A DNA stretch of 64,000 nucleotides from assembly GCA_030949725.1 (NCBI GenBank), contig JAUZSE010000003.1:1-64000 (forward strand). The letters are read 5' to 3'. Shown here one piece after another: positions 19,211 to 30,893 of the stretch; position 1 is the stretch's first letter, and every line of letters starts with the position of its first letter. This DNA comes from Sulfurovum sp. Its GTDB lineage: Bacteria > Campylobacterota > Campylobacteria > Campylobacterales > Sulfurovaceae. The position numbers and the translations under genes are program-made. The notes below the pieces were generated by a model. That model made no database searches and was not told where the DNA came from. It saw only the letters and a program-made list of their open reading frames with translations.

Positions 19211-19604
19211 CTGCCACCTGCACATAAAGGTTAAACTTGTTTTGTGTTTGCGTATCCAAAGTTTCTACCTCTTTTTTATATTTGTATTGTTCCAACAAGG
19301 GTTCTAGTTGAGAAAAGAGTTCTTTTTTTCTCTCATCTGTTGCCAAAAGCCTTACATAATGTGTTGCCTCATACGCAGATTTTTTGGTATCTTTCCAGTC
19401 TAAAGCTTTGAGTTTTTCCACATAGCCTTTTGCCAGATTGAGCTTTCTGTTGTCCCAAAACCTTTTAGCCACAAAAAATAAAACCGCCACAACTAGCAAA
19501 GAGACAAAAATAATCAAGCCCCAGTAGATATAGTAAGAATTGTCAGGTATTTCAAGTAAAGGTTTAATATCTCTGAGTTGTTCTGTAATATTATTTTCCA
19601 TCAT
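19197..19604 (-). CDS. Small membrane protein of the Bat operon (DUF4381-like)
   Basis: 135 residues with one strong transmembrane helix (YYIYWGLIIFVSLLVVAVLFFVA) near residue 25 and a helical cytoplasmic tail with Lys/Glu. Position between DUF58 and batA is where many Bat operons carry a DUF4381-type protein. I assign it by context and topology rather than by a diagnostic motif. Its start overlaps the DUF58 stop and its end overlaps batA. Confidence 0.6.
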   Translation of the reverse strand: MMENNITEQLRDIKPLLEIPDNSYYIYWGLIIFVSLLVVAVLFFVAKRFWDNRKLNLAKGYVEKLKALDWKDTKKSAYEATHYVRLLATDERKKELFSQLEPLLEQYKYKKEVETLDTQTQNKFNLYVQVADERI

Positions 19605-20433
19605 CTCATCTTCTTCATAAGTTTTAAAGTAGGCTCTTCATTCGTATACACTTTTGTAAACCGAACGCCCTGCTTTTTAAACTGTTTATAGAGTTTTTCA
19701 TCATTCTCATGTAGTGCTTTTTTATAGTTTTTCAAGGTACTGCTATTTACATCACCTTCAAAACTTTCTCTAGTTTCCATATCTATAAGTCTAAGGTATC
19801 CTAACTCAGAAGGGTCTTCTTCAAACTTATCACGTACAATGACAGCAAAAATGTCATGTTTTTTTGCCAATAATTTCAAGTCTATCTCCCCTACAAAATC
19901 AGAAACGATGAACAACAGTGCTTTTTTCTTCAAGCGATTGACCAGATGTTTCTACCAACAGTACCATAATCTGCTTCTTTTCCCAGTGGATCAAAATTTA
20001 CTATTTCATCTACTGCTTTATGTACAGCATGAAGTTTTTTACTGGGTTTTGAAAAACTATACATTTTCTCTGCAAAAATCATATGGGAAAAACGATCTGA
20101 ATTTTTGATAGCAGAAAAACCCAAAGTCGCAGCCACTTCAGCGATAATGTCAGACTTTTGTTTCACCGTACCAAAATACGTAGAACCCGAAAGCATAGAA
20201 ACTACAACTACATTCAGCTCTCTCTCCTCTTTGTAAATCTTCACAAAAGGTTTACCTAGTTTTGCTGTGGTTTTCCAGTCTATCTTACGAACATCATCCC
20301 CATACACATATTCACGAAGTTCTGCGAATTCAAAGCCTTCACCTTGAAAAAGTGATGCATTGTTTCCAAGCATATCTCCGTAAACTTGCTTTTTGGTTTT
20401 AAGTACAATCTTTTTGACAGCTTTGTTCATCAT
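19601..20433 (-). CDS. DUF58-family protein, frameshifted
   Basis: About 277 residues. The N-terminal half contains the DUF58 signature GEGFEFAELREYVYGDDVRKIDWKTTAK. The C-terminal half has a vWA-like fold (KKKALLFIVSDFVGEIDL). The two halves are out of frame around 19949-19951, where one extra A would give DYGTVGRKHLVNRLKKKALLF. DUF58 proteins accompany MoxR ATPases and are thought to be their membrane-associated partners. Overlaps the next gene by an ATGA junction. Confidence 0.85.
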
Positions 20434-20439
20434 CAAACC

Positions 20440-21387
20440 CTATGGAATCGGCACAGCCGCTAAAATCTTCTCTATGATCTCATCTGTTGTCACTTCTTCT
20501 GCCTGTGCTTCATAAGAAAGGATGATGCGATGACGCAATATCTCTTTAGCTATATAGGCTATCTCTATAGGAGAAACATAATCCTGCCCTTTTAAGTAAG
20601 CAATGGCACGTGCAGCCTTATACATATCAATACTCGCACGAGGCGATGCACCAAACTCAATGTATGCTTCCAACGCTTCAAGTCCATACTCTTTAGGATT
20701 ACGTGTCGCAGATACAAGTTCTATGATATACTTTTCGATCTCTTCATCCATATGCACGGCTAAGGCTTCTTCTCTGATTTTATTGAGATCTTCTATAGTG
20801 GCTACTTGTTGTATCTCTCCAAAAGTATTGTTTGCTGCACGTCTTGCTATCTCAAGTTCTTCTTCTTTGGTGTTATAGCCTACGACTATCTTCATCATAA
20901 ATCTGTCTAATTGTGCTTCAGGCAGCTCATAAGCACCCTCTTGTTCTACAGGATTTTGTGTTGCCATTACCAAGAAAGGAAGATCTATTTTAAACGTTTC
21001 ATCCCCAATGGTCACTTGTCTTTCCTGCATCACTTCTAGCAAAGCAGACTGCACTTTTGCAGGCGCACGGTTGATCTCGTCTGCGAGTAAAAGGTTTGTA
21101 AATATAGGCCCTTGTTTAATCTTAAAGGCATTGTTTGAGGGGTCATAAATCTCTGTACCTATAATGTCTGAGGGTAAGAGATCTGGCGTAAACTGTACAC
21201 GTTTAAAATCTAAACCCAAGGTCTTTGCAAGTGCATTGACCGCTGTGGTCTTAGCCAGTCCAGGTACACCTTCTAAAAGTATATGCCCACGACAAAGCAA
21301 ACCTGCCAAAAGTCCTTCGACCATTTTATCTTGTCCCACAAGCACTTTAGCTATTTCTGTTTTGATATTTTGTATAATTTGACTCAA
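20440..21387 (-). CDS. moxR: MoxR-family AAA+ ATPase
   Basis: 315 residues, TTG start at 21387 supported by an AGGAG site seven bases upstream. Walker A is LEGVPGLAKTTAVNAL, Walker B LLADEINRAPAKVQSALLEVMQERQV (MoxR hallmark), sensor ATQNPVEQEGAYELPEAQLDRF. First gene of a seven-gene operon with DUF58 and Bat proteins. The family acts as chaperone-like ATPases for vWA partners. Confidence 0.93.
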   Translation of the reverse strand: MSQIIQNIKTEIAKVLVGQDKMVEGLLAGLLCRGHILLEGVPGLAKTTAVNALAKTLGLDFKRVQFTPDLLPSDIIGTEIYDPSNNAFKIKQGPIFTNLLLADEINRAPAKVQSALLEVMQERQVTIGDETFKIDLPFLVMATQNPVEQEGAYELPEAQLDRFMMKIVVGYNTKEEELEIARRAANNTFGEIQQVATIEDLNKIREEALAVHMDEEIEKYIIELVSATRNPKEYGLEALEAYIEFGASPRASIDMYKAARAIAYLKGQDYVSPIEIAYIAKEILRHRIILSYEAQAEEVTTDEIIEKILAAVPIP

Positions 21388-21442
21388 GATACACTCCTAC
21401 ATTTTTATAAAGGAAGTATACTTTTGTGAGGTTAATTGAAAG

Positions 21443-22153
21443 TTAATAATTAGCTTCGAGGGAATACCCTACCTTACTATGAGAGACAATAGGCAAATCA
21501 GGAAGTAATTTACGTAGTGAATACACCAAAGTACGTAAAGCAGAATCTGCTATCTTATCATCTCCCCAAAGGGTTGAAATAAGCGTGTCATATCCTACTG
21601 TAGCATTGATATTTTGACTTAAAATCTCTAAAAGCATTTTTTGCTTCTTATTCAACTTCACAGCTTCCCCATCAAAATACAATATAGACAAAGTACGTGA
21701 ATAGGTATAATACGCATTGATAATTATATCACTACTTGATGCTTCTTTTCTTTTAAGTTGTGATACTTCCATATGTGTCAAGTAGCGTTTATACGCTATC
21801 TTCACTGTCGTGAGTACTTCTTTACTTGAAAAAGGCTTCCCTATAAATCCATAAGGTGCCAGTTCTAAAAGTTCTTCCAGTGTGGCATCATCATTGTGTG
21901 CTGTAATAAAGACAATGGGCAGTGTATAGCGTTCTAATATTTTCCTAGCTAATTGTATACCATCCACTGAACCCTTAATGTTAATATCCATTAAAATCAT
22001 ATCGCAGTTTATATGATTAAGTGCTGCCATTGTATCTGAAGCCTTATCAAAACAACCCGATACCATCACATCATACTGAGCTAAAACATCTTGTAAATAA
22101 CGTTGTGTGATGACTTCATCTTCAACTATGACTATGTTTTTAGGTAACAGCAT
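21443..22153 (-). CDS. Two-component response regulator with winged-helix output
   Basis: 236 residues. The receiver has the acidic pocket VEDE, the phospho-acceptor Asp in MILMDINI, Thr in FITAH and Lys in GKPFS. The C-terminal domain (about 150-236) looks like an OmpR-type winged helix: NKKQKMLLEILSQN, ISTLWGDD, LRTLVYSLRKLLPDLPI and VGYSLE. Its start codon overlaps the upstream kinase stop by one base (TAATG), so the two are translationally coupled. Target genes are unknown. Confidence 0.88.
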   Translation of the reverse strand: MLLPKNIVIVEDEVITQRYLQDVLAQYDVMVSGCFDKASDTMAALNHINCDMILMDINIKGSVDGIQLARKILERYTLPIVFITAHNDDATLEELLELAPYGFIGKPFSSKEVLTTVKIAYKRYLTHMEVSQLKRKEASSSDIIINAYYTYSRTLSILYFDGEAVKLNKKQKMLLEILSQNINATVGYDTLISTLWGDDKIADSALRTLVYSLRKLLPDLPIVSHSKVGYSLEANY

Positions 22154-23340
22154 TATAGCTCTTTGTCTCGATCAAAAGAAATCTTAATCTGAACACCCTG
22201 TGTGCCATCTATACTTATATTATGGTTGGGTAATGTAGCAGACAAATCTTTTATAAGAGTCAAACCTAAAGAGTTGTATGTTCTTGACGTATCATAGCCT
22301 TTTCCATTATCTGATATATACAAACAATAGCCTTCATTCACTTGCTTAAACGAAATATCAATATTTCCTACCTTATCCTCTTCTTTATCATCAAAAGCAT
22401 GCTCAATGGAATTGCTTACCCCTTCATTAAAAATAAGCCCAAGACTCATCGCTGTTTTCATATCTACCACGACAGCATCTATATCAGTATTGATACTATG
22501 TTGCGTATAGGTTTGTAAACTTTGGGCTATCTCTTCAAGGTAATCCTTAATATTCACTTCCTCATAACTTTGATTACTGTAAAGATTTTTATGCATGAGA
22601 CTCATCGCTTTTAAACGATCGACATGGGTTTCAAACATTTTTTTATATTTGGGATCAGTTATCTTAAAAGATTGACTTTCAAGTAAACCCATAATCACCT
22701 GCATGTTATTTTTGGTACGGTGATGTACTTCTTTAAGAAGTATTTGATTTTCTTCAAGGGCTATATTTAGCTTTTTTTCATAAGAACTTCGTTCACTTTC
22801 AATAATATATAACATATAAGAGACAACCAAATACCCTAAAACAATTTGCGAAAGAAGTTCCCATTCATAGACAAACTTTATCCCTGTAAGAAAAGAAAAT
22901 AAGGGAATAAAGAGTAAAATAATAAACATATTTGTACTCCATCTTATCCCCTTGTCTACCCCTAAAAAAAAGAAAACAAATATCGGTAGAGATGCCAGCC
23001 AAAACAGTGAAAGTTCAGGGTCTTGTCCTGGTATTATCAGTGACATTGCAAGCAAAAAAGTAAGTGTTCCTAGGATGATATAAGAGGTATGAAGGATCGT
23101 CACATAATGAGGAAAAACAAGATATGCAACCATAAGGATAAAGACTATAAACAATTCAATCATCAACATCACATAATAGCCATGAGTCAAATTCTCATAA
23201 GCATAAAGAAGCATAATAAAGACACCCACCAAAATAAACAGATTGACCATTGTTGCTCTTAACCTGTCACGACTTTGAGGTATAAAATATTTGCCTTTTA
23301 ATACTTCTGCTTCAAAAAAATTCAACGCTATATCCCTCAT
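22153..23340 (-). CDS. Membrane-bound histidine kinase (HisKA_2 type)
   Basis: 395 residues. About six hydrophobic helices between residues 30 and 180 form a membrane sensor without a large extracytoplasmic loop. The H-box LLKEVHHRTKNNMQVIMGLLES is of the HisKA_2 (Pdt/HWE-like) type. The ATPase domain has the N-box NEGVSNSIEHAF, G1 DNGKGYDTS and G2 SLGLTLIKDL. It phosphorylates the regulator encoded directly downstream. The signal is not predictable from the sequence. Confidence 0.88.
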   Translation of the reverse strand: MRDIALNFFEAEVLKGKYFIPQSRDRLRATMVNLFILVGVFIMLLYAYENLTHGYYVMLMIELFIVFILMVAYLVFPHYVTILHTSYIILGTLTFLLAMSLIIPGQDPELSLFWLASLPIFVFFFLGVDKGIRWSTNMFIILLFIPLFSFLTGIKFVYEWELLSQIVLGYLVVSYMLYIIESERSSYEKKLNIALEENQILLKEVHHRTKNNMQVIMGLLESQSFKITDPKYKKMFETHVDRLKAMSLMHKNLYSNQSYEEVNIKDYLEEIAQSLQTYTQHSINTDIDAVVVDMKTAMSLGLIFNEGVSNSIEHAFDDKEEDKVGNIDISFKQVNEGYCLYISDNGKGYDTSRTYNSLGLTLIKDLSATLPNHNISIDGTQGVQIKISFDRDKEL

Positions 23341-23391
23341 ATTCTATCTAGTAAAGTATAGTAGGAGATTGATTAGTGTAGACTGAGACTA

Positions 23392-26366
23392 TTATTTTTT
23401 CAAATATCCCATAGCCGTAGCGATAATGTCATCATCATCTTTACTACTTGACTTCAACACCACTCTGTCTTTATTCTCTTCTATAAACTCCATATACACA
23501 TTTTCACCATAAGAAGAGACTTTTGAAATGCCCTTTTCCCTTGCCAGTACTTTCATCACAATGACATCTATAAACTGTCTGGTCACTGTATCTAGTTTAC
23601 CAAAACGATCCGCTATTTCAGACTCTATCTCATACACTTCTCCTGTACTTTCACAAAGAGATAAACGCCGATAAAGTTCTAAACGTAGTCTGTCTTCTTC
23701 TATAAGTTCTTCATTTAAGTAGGCATCCACGGAGAGTTTCATATCTATGTTTTGTGCCACTTCTTTGTCTTGTCCCGAAAGTTCTTTGATAGCATCTTCA
23801 AGCATACGCAAATACAGTGAATATCCTATCTGTTTAATGTGTCCCGACTGTGCTTCTCCGATGATGTTTCCTCCCCCACGTATCTCAAGGTCATGAAATG
23901 CCAATACCGCTCCAGAACCTAAATCAGAATGTGACTCTAATGCAAGCAAACGACGTTTTGCATTTTCAGTCAAACGCTCTTTGTCTGCAACCATAAAGTA
24001 ACAGTAACCTTCTTTAGTTCCACGTCCTACACGCCCACGAAGTTGATGCAAGTCTGCTATACCAAAGTTGTCTGATCCATCTACTATCATAGTGTTGGCA
24101 TGGGGCATGTGTATACCTGATTCTACGATGGAAGTAGAGAGAAGCACATCATACTCACCATCTTCAAAAAGCATCATTTCATCTTCTGTTTCTTTGGCTG
24201 AAATCTTAGAATGCAGTACGGCTATGCGAAGTTTGGGAAGTATCTGAAGCAAAACTTTTTTCTTTGCTTCTATCCCTGCGATGGAGTTAAAGACATAAAA
24301 TGTCTGTCCTCCACGTCGCATTTCACGTAGTATGGCTTCTTTGATCACCTTATCATCATAAGACTTCACAAACGTTCTTACTCCCTGACGTTCTGTCGGA
24401 GGGGTAAGGATTTCAGAAAATGACTTTACATCTGACATAGCAAGATTCAAAGACCTAGGAATTGGCGTAGCAGACATGGAGAGCAGATGCACATCAATGG
24501 CTATCTCTTTCAGTGCTTCTTTTTGTTTCACCCCAAATTTATGCTCTTCATCTATGATCACCAGTGCTAGGTTTTTGAACTTGGCTTTAAGCAAGGCATG
24601 TGTTCCTACCACCACATCCATTCTTCCATCCGCAAGTGCTTCTAAAGTATTCTTTTTCTCTTTGGCAGTTGAAAACCTATCTAGCTTTCCTATTTTGATA
24701 CCATGGGAATAAAAACGCTCTTTCAAAGATTTGAAATGCTGTGATGAAAGTAAGCGTTGTGGGTGCTATCATCATAGCCTGATAGCCGTTTTTCACTGCG
24801 ATAAACATACCATTCATCGCCACTTCTGTTTTACCAAAACCAACATCAGCAGAAAGAAGCCTATCCATAATCTTGCCCGAAGACATATCTTCTAACATCT
24901 CCTTGATAGCACGTTCTTGATCTTCTGTATGTACAAATCCTGCTTCAGACATAAAGATGGCATGTTCTTCCATATTTTTCTTAAGTCTAATCCCTTTTTT
25001 CAAATGACGTTGTGCAGAAAGATTGATGATCTGAGAAGCAATAGCAAAGAGCTTTTCTCTCACTTTTGCTTTGAGCTTTTTAAAACTGGCTTTACCTAGT
25101 CTGTCCAAGATGGGCAAAGATCCCCCCTCTGCCACATAACGGTCTATGACTTCAAGGGAAGAGACAGGGATAAGTAAAGCATCTTCATTTTGGTAATGCA
25201 TCACTACAAACTCAGATAGTGAACCCAATATCTCGCGTTTTTCTATGCCTTTAAAAAGACCCACCCCATAATTTTCATGCACCACATAATCCCCAGGTTT
25301 CAGTGCATCAAGCACAATACCTGCTTTCTTGACACGTTTGCGTTTGAGTGGTTTATTGAGTGAAAGTATCAGTCTATCCCCACCGATGATATTGACGATA
25401 CCCTCTTGGTAGACAAACTCAATATTGGCAAAAGAATCAAGCTCCGAACCTCTTACAATACTCTCATTTTTTGCAAGTATGGTAATCTTCTTATCTTTAT
25501 GTGATTCCAAAAGTTTATTGGGGTTGACTGCTTCCAAATCACGATATTTATGCCCCTCTGGTATAGAAGGCAGTAAAAATGCTTTGCGTTCTACCAAAGG
25601 AGTAGTCAAGTCATAGATCTCTTTGAGTTCTTCATCTATGCCAGATGCCCATACCCCTGAAAATTCTTCCAAAGCAGACACACCCAAATCATCCAAATGC
25701 CATAAACCAAGTGAATTTATGTCTTTCACAAAAGTATCATATTTACTACGTTCTACCCTACTTTTGAGTGTTTCATATTGGCTTTTATCTAGTGCTAAAA
25801 AGGCAGGGGTAAACGTAAAAGACTCTAACTCATCAGGATCACGTTTTTGCGTATTTTCATCATAATACTGTATGGTTTCCACTTCTTCATCAAACATCGA
25901 TATACGGTAAGGTTTATCCGCATCTATAGGAAAAATATCTATAATATCTCCACGAAAAGAAACCTCTCCACGCCCAGCAGCAATATCTGTAAAATGATAG
26001 CCCCAATGATACAAAGTATCTTTAAGCTCTTTCAAATTTAAAGTATCACCAAATTCTATAGTTTTGGTAGCAAATAATTCACTTTTAGGAAAAGGCAGTA
26101 AGTAAGGTTCTCAAAGGAGAAATAAGTACTTTTTTCGTTTGACTGGCATAATACTTTGCCAACGTGATAAAAAATGCCTGCACATCTTCATCATAAGCAC
26201 GCAAGTCTTCACCTAAAGAAACACGAAGGTCAGGCAAGACAAAAGTATCAAAATTTAGAAGTACAGCAACATCACGAATCTGCACTGCTTCTTTATCGTC
26301 TTTACAAATAAGTAGCTTTGTCTCTTTTAACGCTTCTAGGTATTGGTAGGTATTACTTTGGTACAT
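23392..26366 (-). CDS. mfd: Transcription-repair coupling factor Mfd, two frameshifts
   Basis: About 990 residues, typical for epsilonproteobacterial Mfd. It displaces stalled RNA polymerase and recruits UvrA. N-terminal UvrB-homology segment (GRGEVSFRGDIIDIFP), RNA polymerase interaction domain (PGDYVVHENYGVGLFKGIEK), RecG-like translocase with Walker A in DVGFGKTEVAMNG, IIDEEHKFGVKQKE, SMSATPIPRSL and LRGRVGRG, then a TRCF C-terminal domain. Frameshifts: one extra base in the A run 26090-26093 (correct reading AFPKSELFATKTIEFGDTLN), and one extra base near 24751 (correct reading APTTLLSSQHFKSLKERF). Confidence 0.92.
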
Positions 26367-26370
26367 ATAT

Positions 26371-27513
26371 TTATTTTTTCCTATTTTTTAAAAATGCTTC
26401 TACAACATAAAATGATCCAAAAACTAAATACTTCTCATCTTTGTTCACTTTATTCTCAAAATTACTATATTCTAACCCTACTTTTTCTAAAGCTTTTTCT
26501 ATTTCTTCAAGTGTACTGGCTCTTTGTGAGTCCATAGCTATGATTTCCACACGTTTTACTTTAGGCTTTAAGACTACGTAAAACCTCTTCATAGTCCTTA
26601 TCATCAAGACTATTATAAATGAGTACTACCTTTTCATCTAAGGCTTTTTCTATGGCAGATGCAGCCAAAGGATTATGCCCTACATCTATACGTATATTTG
26701 GCGTTAAAGCATAAAATCGTCCAAAGAGTTCTAAAGATTTTAAATCATCTATAGCATATTTTAGTTCTAATATATCTAAGGCTTCTAGTGCCACACTAGC
26801 ATTCTCTATGAGGTAATCGGGCCAGCCTTTTTCTTTGGCAATACACATAAGTATCCTAGGTCGGGGTGTCCCCTCCCCGACAATAATATTTGCACCCTTT
26901 TCTAAAACAATCTCTCTCGCGACTTCAATCACTTCATCATACACCTGAGGTGCTAACAAAACCTGTTTTTGAATACTACGTATCTTCGTACCTGCTATCT
27001 CTTCTATAGTCTCACCCAAAAATGCCTGATGGTCTATGCCAATAGGCGTAATAATAGAAAGCTCTTTATCACAGACATTGGTCGCATCAAATTCCCCACC
27101 TAGACCTGCTTCTAAGACCATTAAATCACAATTTTGAAAGACGACAAAAGCCAAAAGTGTGGTATATTCAAAATAGCTCAACGCATCACGCATCTCTTGA
27201 CCCAATAGCCTAAAAAGTCTCTGATGTGCTGTTTCCAATACCTCATCAGAAATATTTTTTCCATCTAGCCAGATACGCTCATTAAATTTCAAAATATGTG
27301 GAGAAGTATAATGCCCTACATTCAGTCCGCTTTTATATGCCAAATGTGCAAGTATACGTCCTGTTGAACCTTTACCATTTGTTCCCACAAGATGCACAGT
27401 TCGAGGCTGTTTGATATGTGGTTTTAACTACAGGCATAGGCTTCATGTATCCGCTCATGGTCTATCTCTTTATAATAAAGTGGTTTATTTTCTAAAAATG
27501 TATTAAAATTCAT
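26371..27513 (-). CDS. folC: Dihydrofolate / folylpolyglutamate synthase, two frameshifts
   Basis: About 380 residues. Adds glutamate to (dihydro)folate. Mur-ligase-like signatures: VHLVGTNGKGSTGRILAHL (P-loop), HYTSPH, LEAGLGGEFDATN, and IDVGHNPLAASAIE. The start is ATG 27513, overlapping the lptE stop (ATGA). Frame breaks are near 27426-27428 (joins EAYAC to KPHIKQPRTVHLVG) and at 26567-26569 (one extra base; correct reading VLRSLKPKVKRVEII). The C-terminal segment FGSFYVVEAFL is the family's end motif. Confidence 0.9.
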
Positions 27514-28028
27514 CGCTCACTTTTCAACATCCCTTTAGCACTCACATACGCTAAAAATTCATCCAAAGCCTTAGCCAAACCCTTACGAATAGCTTCTGTT
27601 CTAAGTGCTGAAGAAGTCAATGAACTAGCCTGTATATCTGCTTCAACCATACTTGAAATTGTTTTTTTAAACTTCCCCTCTTTTGTGAGCATATTAAAAT
27701 GTACCCTAATATTTGCCCGATACCGTGTCACATACCCATTTTCATAAGCCAGTGGTAAGAAACTACTCCCTGCATAAGAAATGCGTATTTGGCTTTGCGC
27801 TTTTTCTTTTGAAGTCACACGACCTTTAAAACGTGTATAAATCAAGCGGTTTATTTCATCTTTTACAAAAGATGCATTTTCGGGTTCTGCTCTATCGACT
27901 AGCACCTCTACATAAATATTTTCAGAAAAGACATGCTTGACTAGATGAGAAGAAGGTTTATACCCACAAGAAACCAATAGTAGTGCCATGATAGTAAATA
28001 ATGCCGTGTACATAATTCTTTGTTTCAT
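27510..28028 (-). CDS. lptE: LPS-assembly lipoprotein LptE
   Basis: 172 residues with a lipoprotein signal (ALFTIMALLLVSCGYKP; lipobox LVSC, Cys at about residue 21). The CGYKP start and the following beta-rich region (IYVEVLVDRAEPENASFVKDEINRLI) match the LptE/RlpB family, the plug of the LptD outer-membrane LPS translocon. It sits between leuS and folC, the usual context in Campylobacterota. Confidence 0.85.
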   Translation of the reverse strand: MKQRIMYTALFTIMALLLVSCGYKPSSHLVKHVFSENIYVEVLVDRAEPENASFVKDEINRLIYTRFKGRVTSKEKAQSQIRISYAGSSFLPLAYENGYVTRYRANIRVHFNMLTKEGKFKKTISSMVEADIQASSLTSSALRTEAIRKGLAKALDEFLAYVSAKGMLKSER

Positions 28029-28066
28029 ATTAACTCCCTAGGGTCGATTCACCGACCACTAAACAT

Positions 28067-30509
28067 TTACGCTGGTTTCACCGCAAGGTTTACCAATTTT
28101 CCTGGCACTACGATTTCTTTAACAATTGTCATACCCTCAAGCCATTTAGCCCCTGCTTCTTTTGCCGCAGCCAAAATTTCATCTTTTGAAGCCGAAGTAT
28201 TCATTTCTACTTCTGTACGTTTTTTGCCACCTATCATCACCATATAATTGATACTATCTTGCACAAATACTTCTTCTTTTACTTCAAGTATAGCACCTAG
28301 ATTTTCTCTTGCAAATAACATTTCAGAAAGTTCTGTTGTCACATGAGGAATGATAGGTTCAAGTAAGTTCAGCATAATATACATGCCCTCCGTCCAGACA
28401 TCGCCATTGTCTTGTTTATCAAGTGCATTAAGGGCTTCCATACATGCAGCGATAAGTGTATTAAACGCAAATGTTTTTTCATACACATCTGAAGATTTTT
28501 GTAAGGCTTCATAGACTTTTACACGTGCTAGTTTAGATGCTTTACTTAATGATGCTTGGTCTACGTTTGCTAAAGTATTGCCTGTTACTCTCTCTTTTCT
28601 GTCATAAAGTTTTTTGATAAACCTATACGCACCCTCAACAGCAGAATCATTCCACTCCAATTCTTTGGTAGGAGGTGCAGCAAAAAGTGTAAAGAGTCTT
28701 GCCGTATCTGCTCCATACTTCTCTATCAAGGCATCGGGATCAATAGTATTTCCTTTTGACTTAGACATCTTTGTACCATCCATAAGTACCATCCCTTGTG
28801 TAAGCAAGTTTTCAAAAGGTTCATCTATGTCATGGTAGCCTAGATCACGAAGTACTTTGGTGAAAAAGCGTGCATAAAGCAAGTGCAAGATAGCATGTTC
28901 TATCCCACCTATATACTGGTCTACACCCAACCAATAGTTCGCATCTTCTTTGTCTATACCTACATCATTCCACTTCTTAGGATTGGTTGCATAACGAAAC
29001 TGATACCAGCTTGACTGTACAAAAGTATCAAGTGTATCTGTTTCACGCTTGGCATCTTTCCCACAGATAGGACAAGCACAGTGTGACCAAGTTGGGTGGT
29101 TTGCAAGTGGGTTACCCTCACCTGTTATCTCCACATCATCAGGCAATGCTATAGGTAGATTTTCTACTTTTTCAGGCACAAGCCCACAATCCTCACAATG
29201 CACAAAAGGAATCGGCGCACCCCAATAACGCTGACGAGAAATTCCCCAGTTTCTCAATTTGTAGTTGGTAGTACCCTTCCCCAAAGACTGCTCTTCAAAA
29301 TAGCTTATGATCTGTGCTTTGGCTTCTGTATTTTTCACACCCGTAAATGACCCTGAGTTTTCTAAGTTACCCTCAAAAGTATAAGGCAAGTCATCCCCAC
29401 CCATTATCACTCTTTTTATAGGTAAATCATATTTCGTAGCAAATTCAAAATCTCTTTCATCATGTGCAGGTACAGCCATCACAGCACCCCCACCATAAGA
29501 GGCAAGTACAAAGTTTGCTGTCCATACAGGTATCTCTTCAAGGGTCAGTGGGTGTATGACGGTTAAACCTAAGTCATATCCCTCTTTACCCTCTTTGGCA
29601 CGTTCTATCTCTGTCATATTGGTGATAGTCAGAATTTTTTCTGCTACTTTTGCATCCAACAAATTATTTTTCAAGAGATACTTCGTGATAGGATGTTCAG
29701 CCGCCAAAGCTGAATATGTCACACCATAAATCGTGTCTGGACGTGTAGTAAATACAGTGTATGTGTCAAAATTTCCACCAAGTTTAGCTTTCGATGCAGG
29801 AGAAAGTTCAAAATCAAATTCAAGCCCTTGAGACTTCCCTATCCAGTTTTTCTGCATGGTAATCACTTGATTTGGCCATTTACCTTCAAGCTGGTCTAAA
29901 TCATCTAGCAAATCATCTGCATACTTTTTGATGTCGAGGTAATACCCTGGCATTTCTTTAAGTTCCACAGGATTGTCACAACGCCAACAACAGCCTTCTT
30001 CTACTTGCTCATTGGCAAGTACAGTATGACAGTCCTCACACCAGTTTACCGTCGTAGACTCACGGTAAAGCAGTTTCTCTTCAAACATTTTGATAATAAA
30101 CTCTTGTTCCCACTTTGTATATAAAGGGTCACAAGTCGCAAATTCACGTGTTTTAGAAAATGAAAGACCAAGTGTGTTCAGCTCTTTTTTCATGTAATCT
30201 ATGTTTGAGTACGTCCAGTCTTTTGGATGTCGTCCATGTTTAATGGCAGCATTCTCAGCAGGCATTCCAAAAGCATCCCAACCTATGGGATGGAGTACAT
30301 TAAAATCTTGTTTTCTATAATACCTTGCAAACGCATCACCAATGGCATAATTTCGTACATGCCCCATATGCAAACGCCCAGAAGGAAAAGGAAACATACT
30401 CAAAATATATTTTTTTCTTTCGTGTTAAAGTATCATCAGGCTCAAAAGCCTTCTCATCATCCCATTTCTTCTGCCATTTGGCTTCAATCTCATTTGGATT
30501 GTAACTCAT
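28067..30509 (-). CDS. leuS: Leucyl-tRNA synthetase, one frameshift near the start
   Basis: About 814 residues. Class I synthetase with HIGH-like motif [10 protein letters not shown], a zinc-ribbon [21 protein letters not shown], editing domain ([13 protein letters not shown]), and KMSKS motif ([14 protein letters not shown]). Start ATG 30509: [23 protein letters not shown] frameshift lies in the T run 30410-30416 (seven; six restore [15 protein letters not shown]). Without it the reading would begin inside the catalytic core, so the full gene is clearly intended. Confidence 0.94.
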
Positions 30510-30580
30510 ATTTTCTCGCTTATATTGTGATTATTTTATAACAATGATTATAGCCAAGATGGGGTTAGGGGGGGAGTTGT

Positions 30581-30603
30581 GATGTATTGTTTAACAATAC
30601 ATC
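30581..30603. repeat. Perfect hairpin upstream of leuS
   Basis: GATGTATTGT / ACAATACATC, 10-bp arms with a 3-base loop. No T-run follows on either strand, so a terminator function is uncertain. It lies between the small gene at 30667-30831 and the leuS start. Confidence 0.5.
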
Positions 30604-30666
30604 ATAAATAACCTCGTCCCCTTAGTTAGCAAGATGACAAATATAGCATTACTAGACACCTGATTT

Positions 30667-30831
30667 CTATTTAGGAATCTCTTTGCCATTGTCTATGGCA
30701 TCAAGTCTATTTTGGATTTCTACTTGAACTTTGTCTTGTTTAAGTAAAACTTTTCCAGAAGGAAAAGCATCAAGTACATGTTTAAATTTATCTATAAAAT
30801 CATCTTCTATTTCTAAAGTAACAACTTGCAT
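30667..30831 (-). CDS. Small antitoxin-like protein, 54 residues
   Basis: ATG at 30831 is preceded by AAGGAAAAAT, a good ribosome site. The protein begins MQVVTLEIEDDFIDKFKHVL and ends LDAIDNGKEIPK. A short beta strand, an amphipathic helix and a C-terminal R-L-x-x-I-x-x-G-K tail resemble the small antitoxins that accompany RelE-type toxins. No toxin gene is adjacent, so if it is an antitoxin it is an orphan. No domain can be named with confidence. Confidence 0.5.
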   Translation of the reverse strand: MQVVTLEIEDDFIDKFKHVLDAFPSGKVLLKQDKVQVEIQNRLDAIDNGKEIPK

Positions 30832-30893
30832 ATTTTTCCTTTTTTCTAAATCTTACATTATTATATCATATTTAAATACTTAGCAGTTATTGA

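Noticed and set aside
28040..28062. Possible attenuator or tRNA-like element between leuS and lptE (GGTCG/CGACC hairpin)
   Set aside because: Only a 5-bp stem; no tRNA arms, no T-box features and no T run follow.
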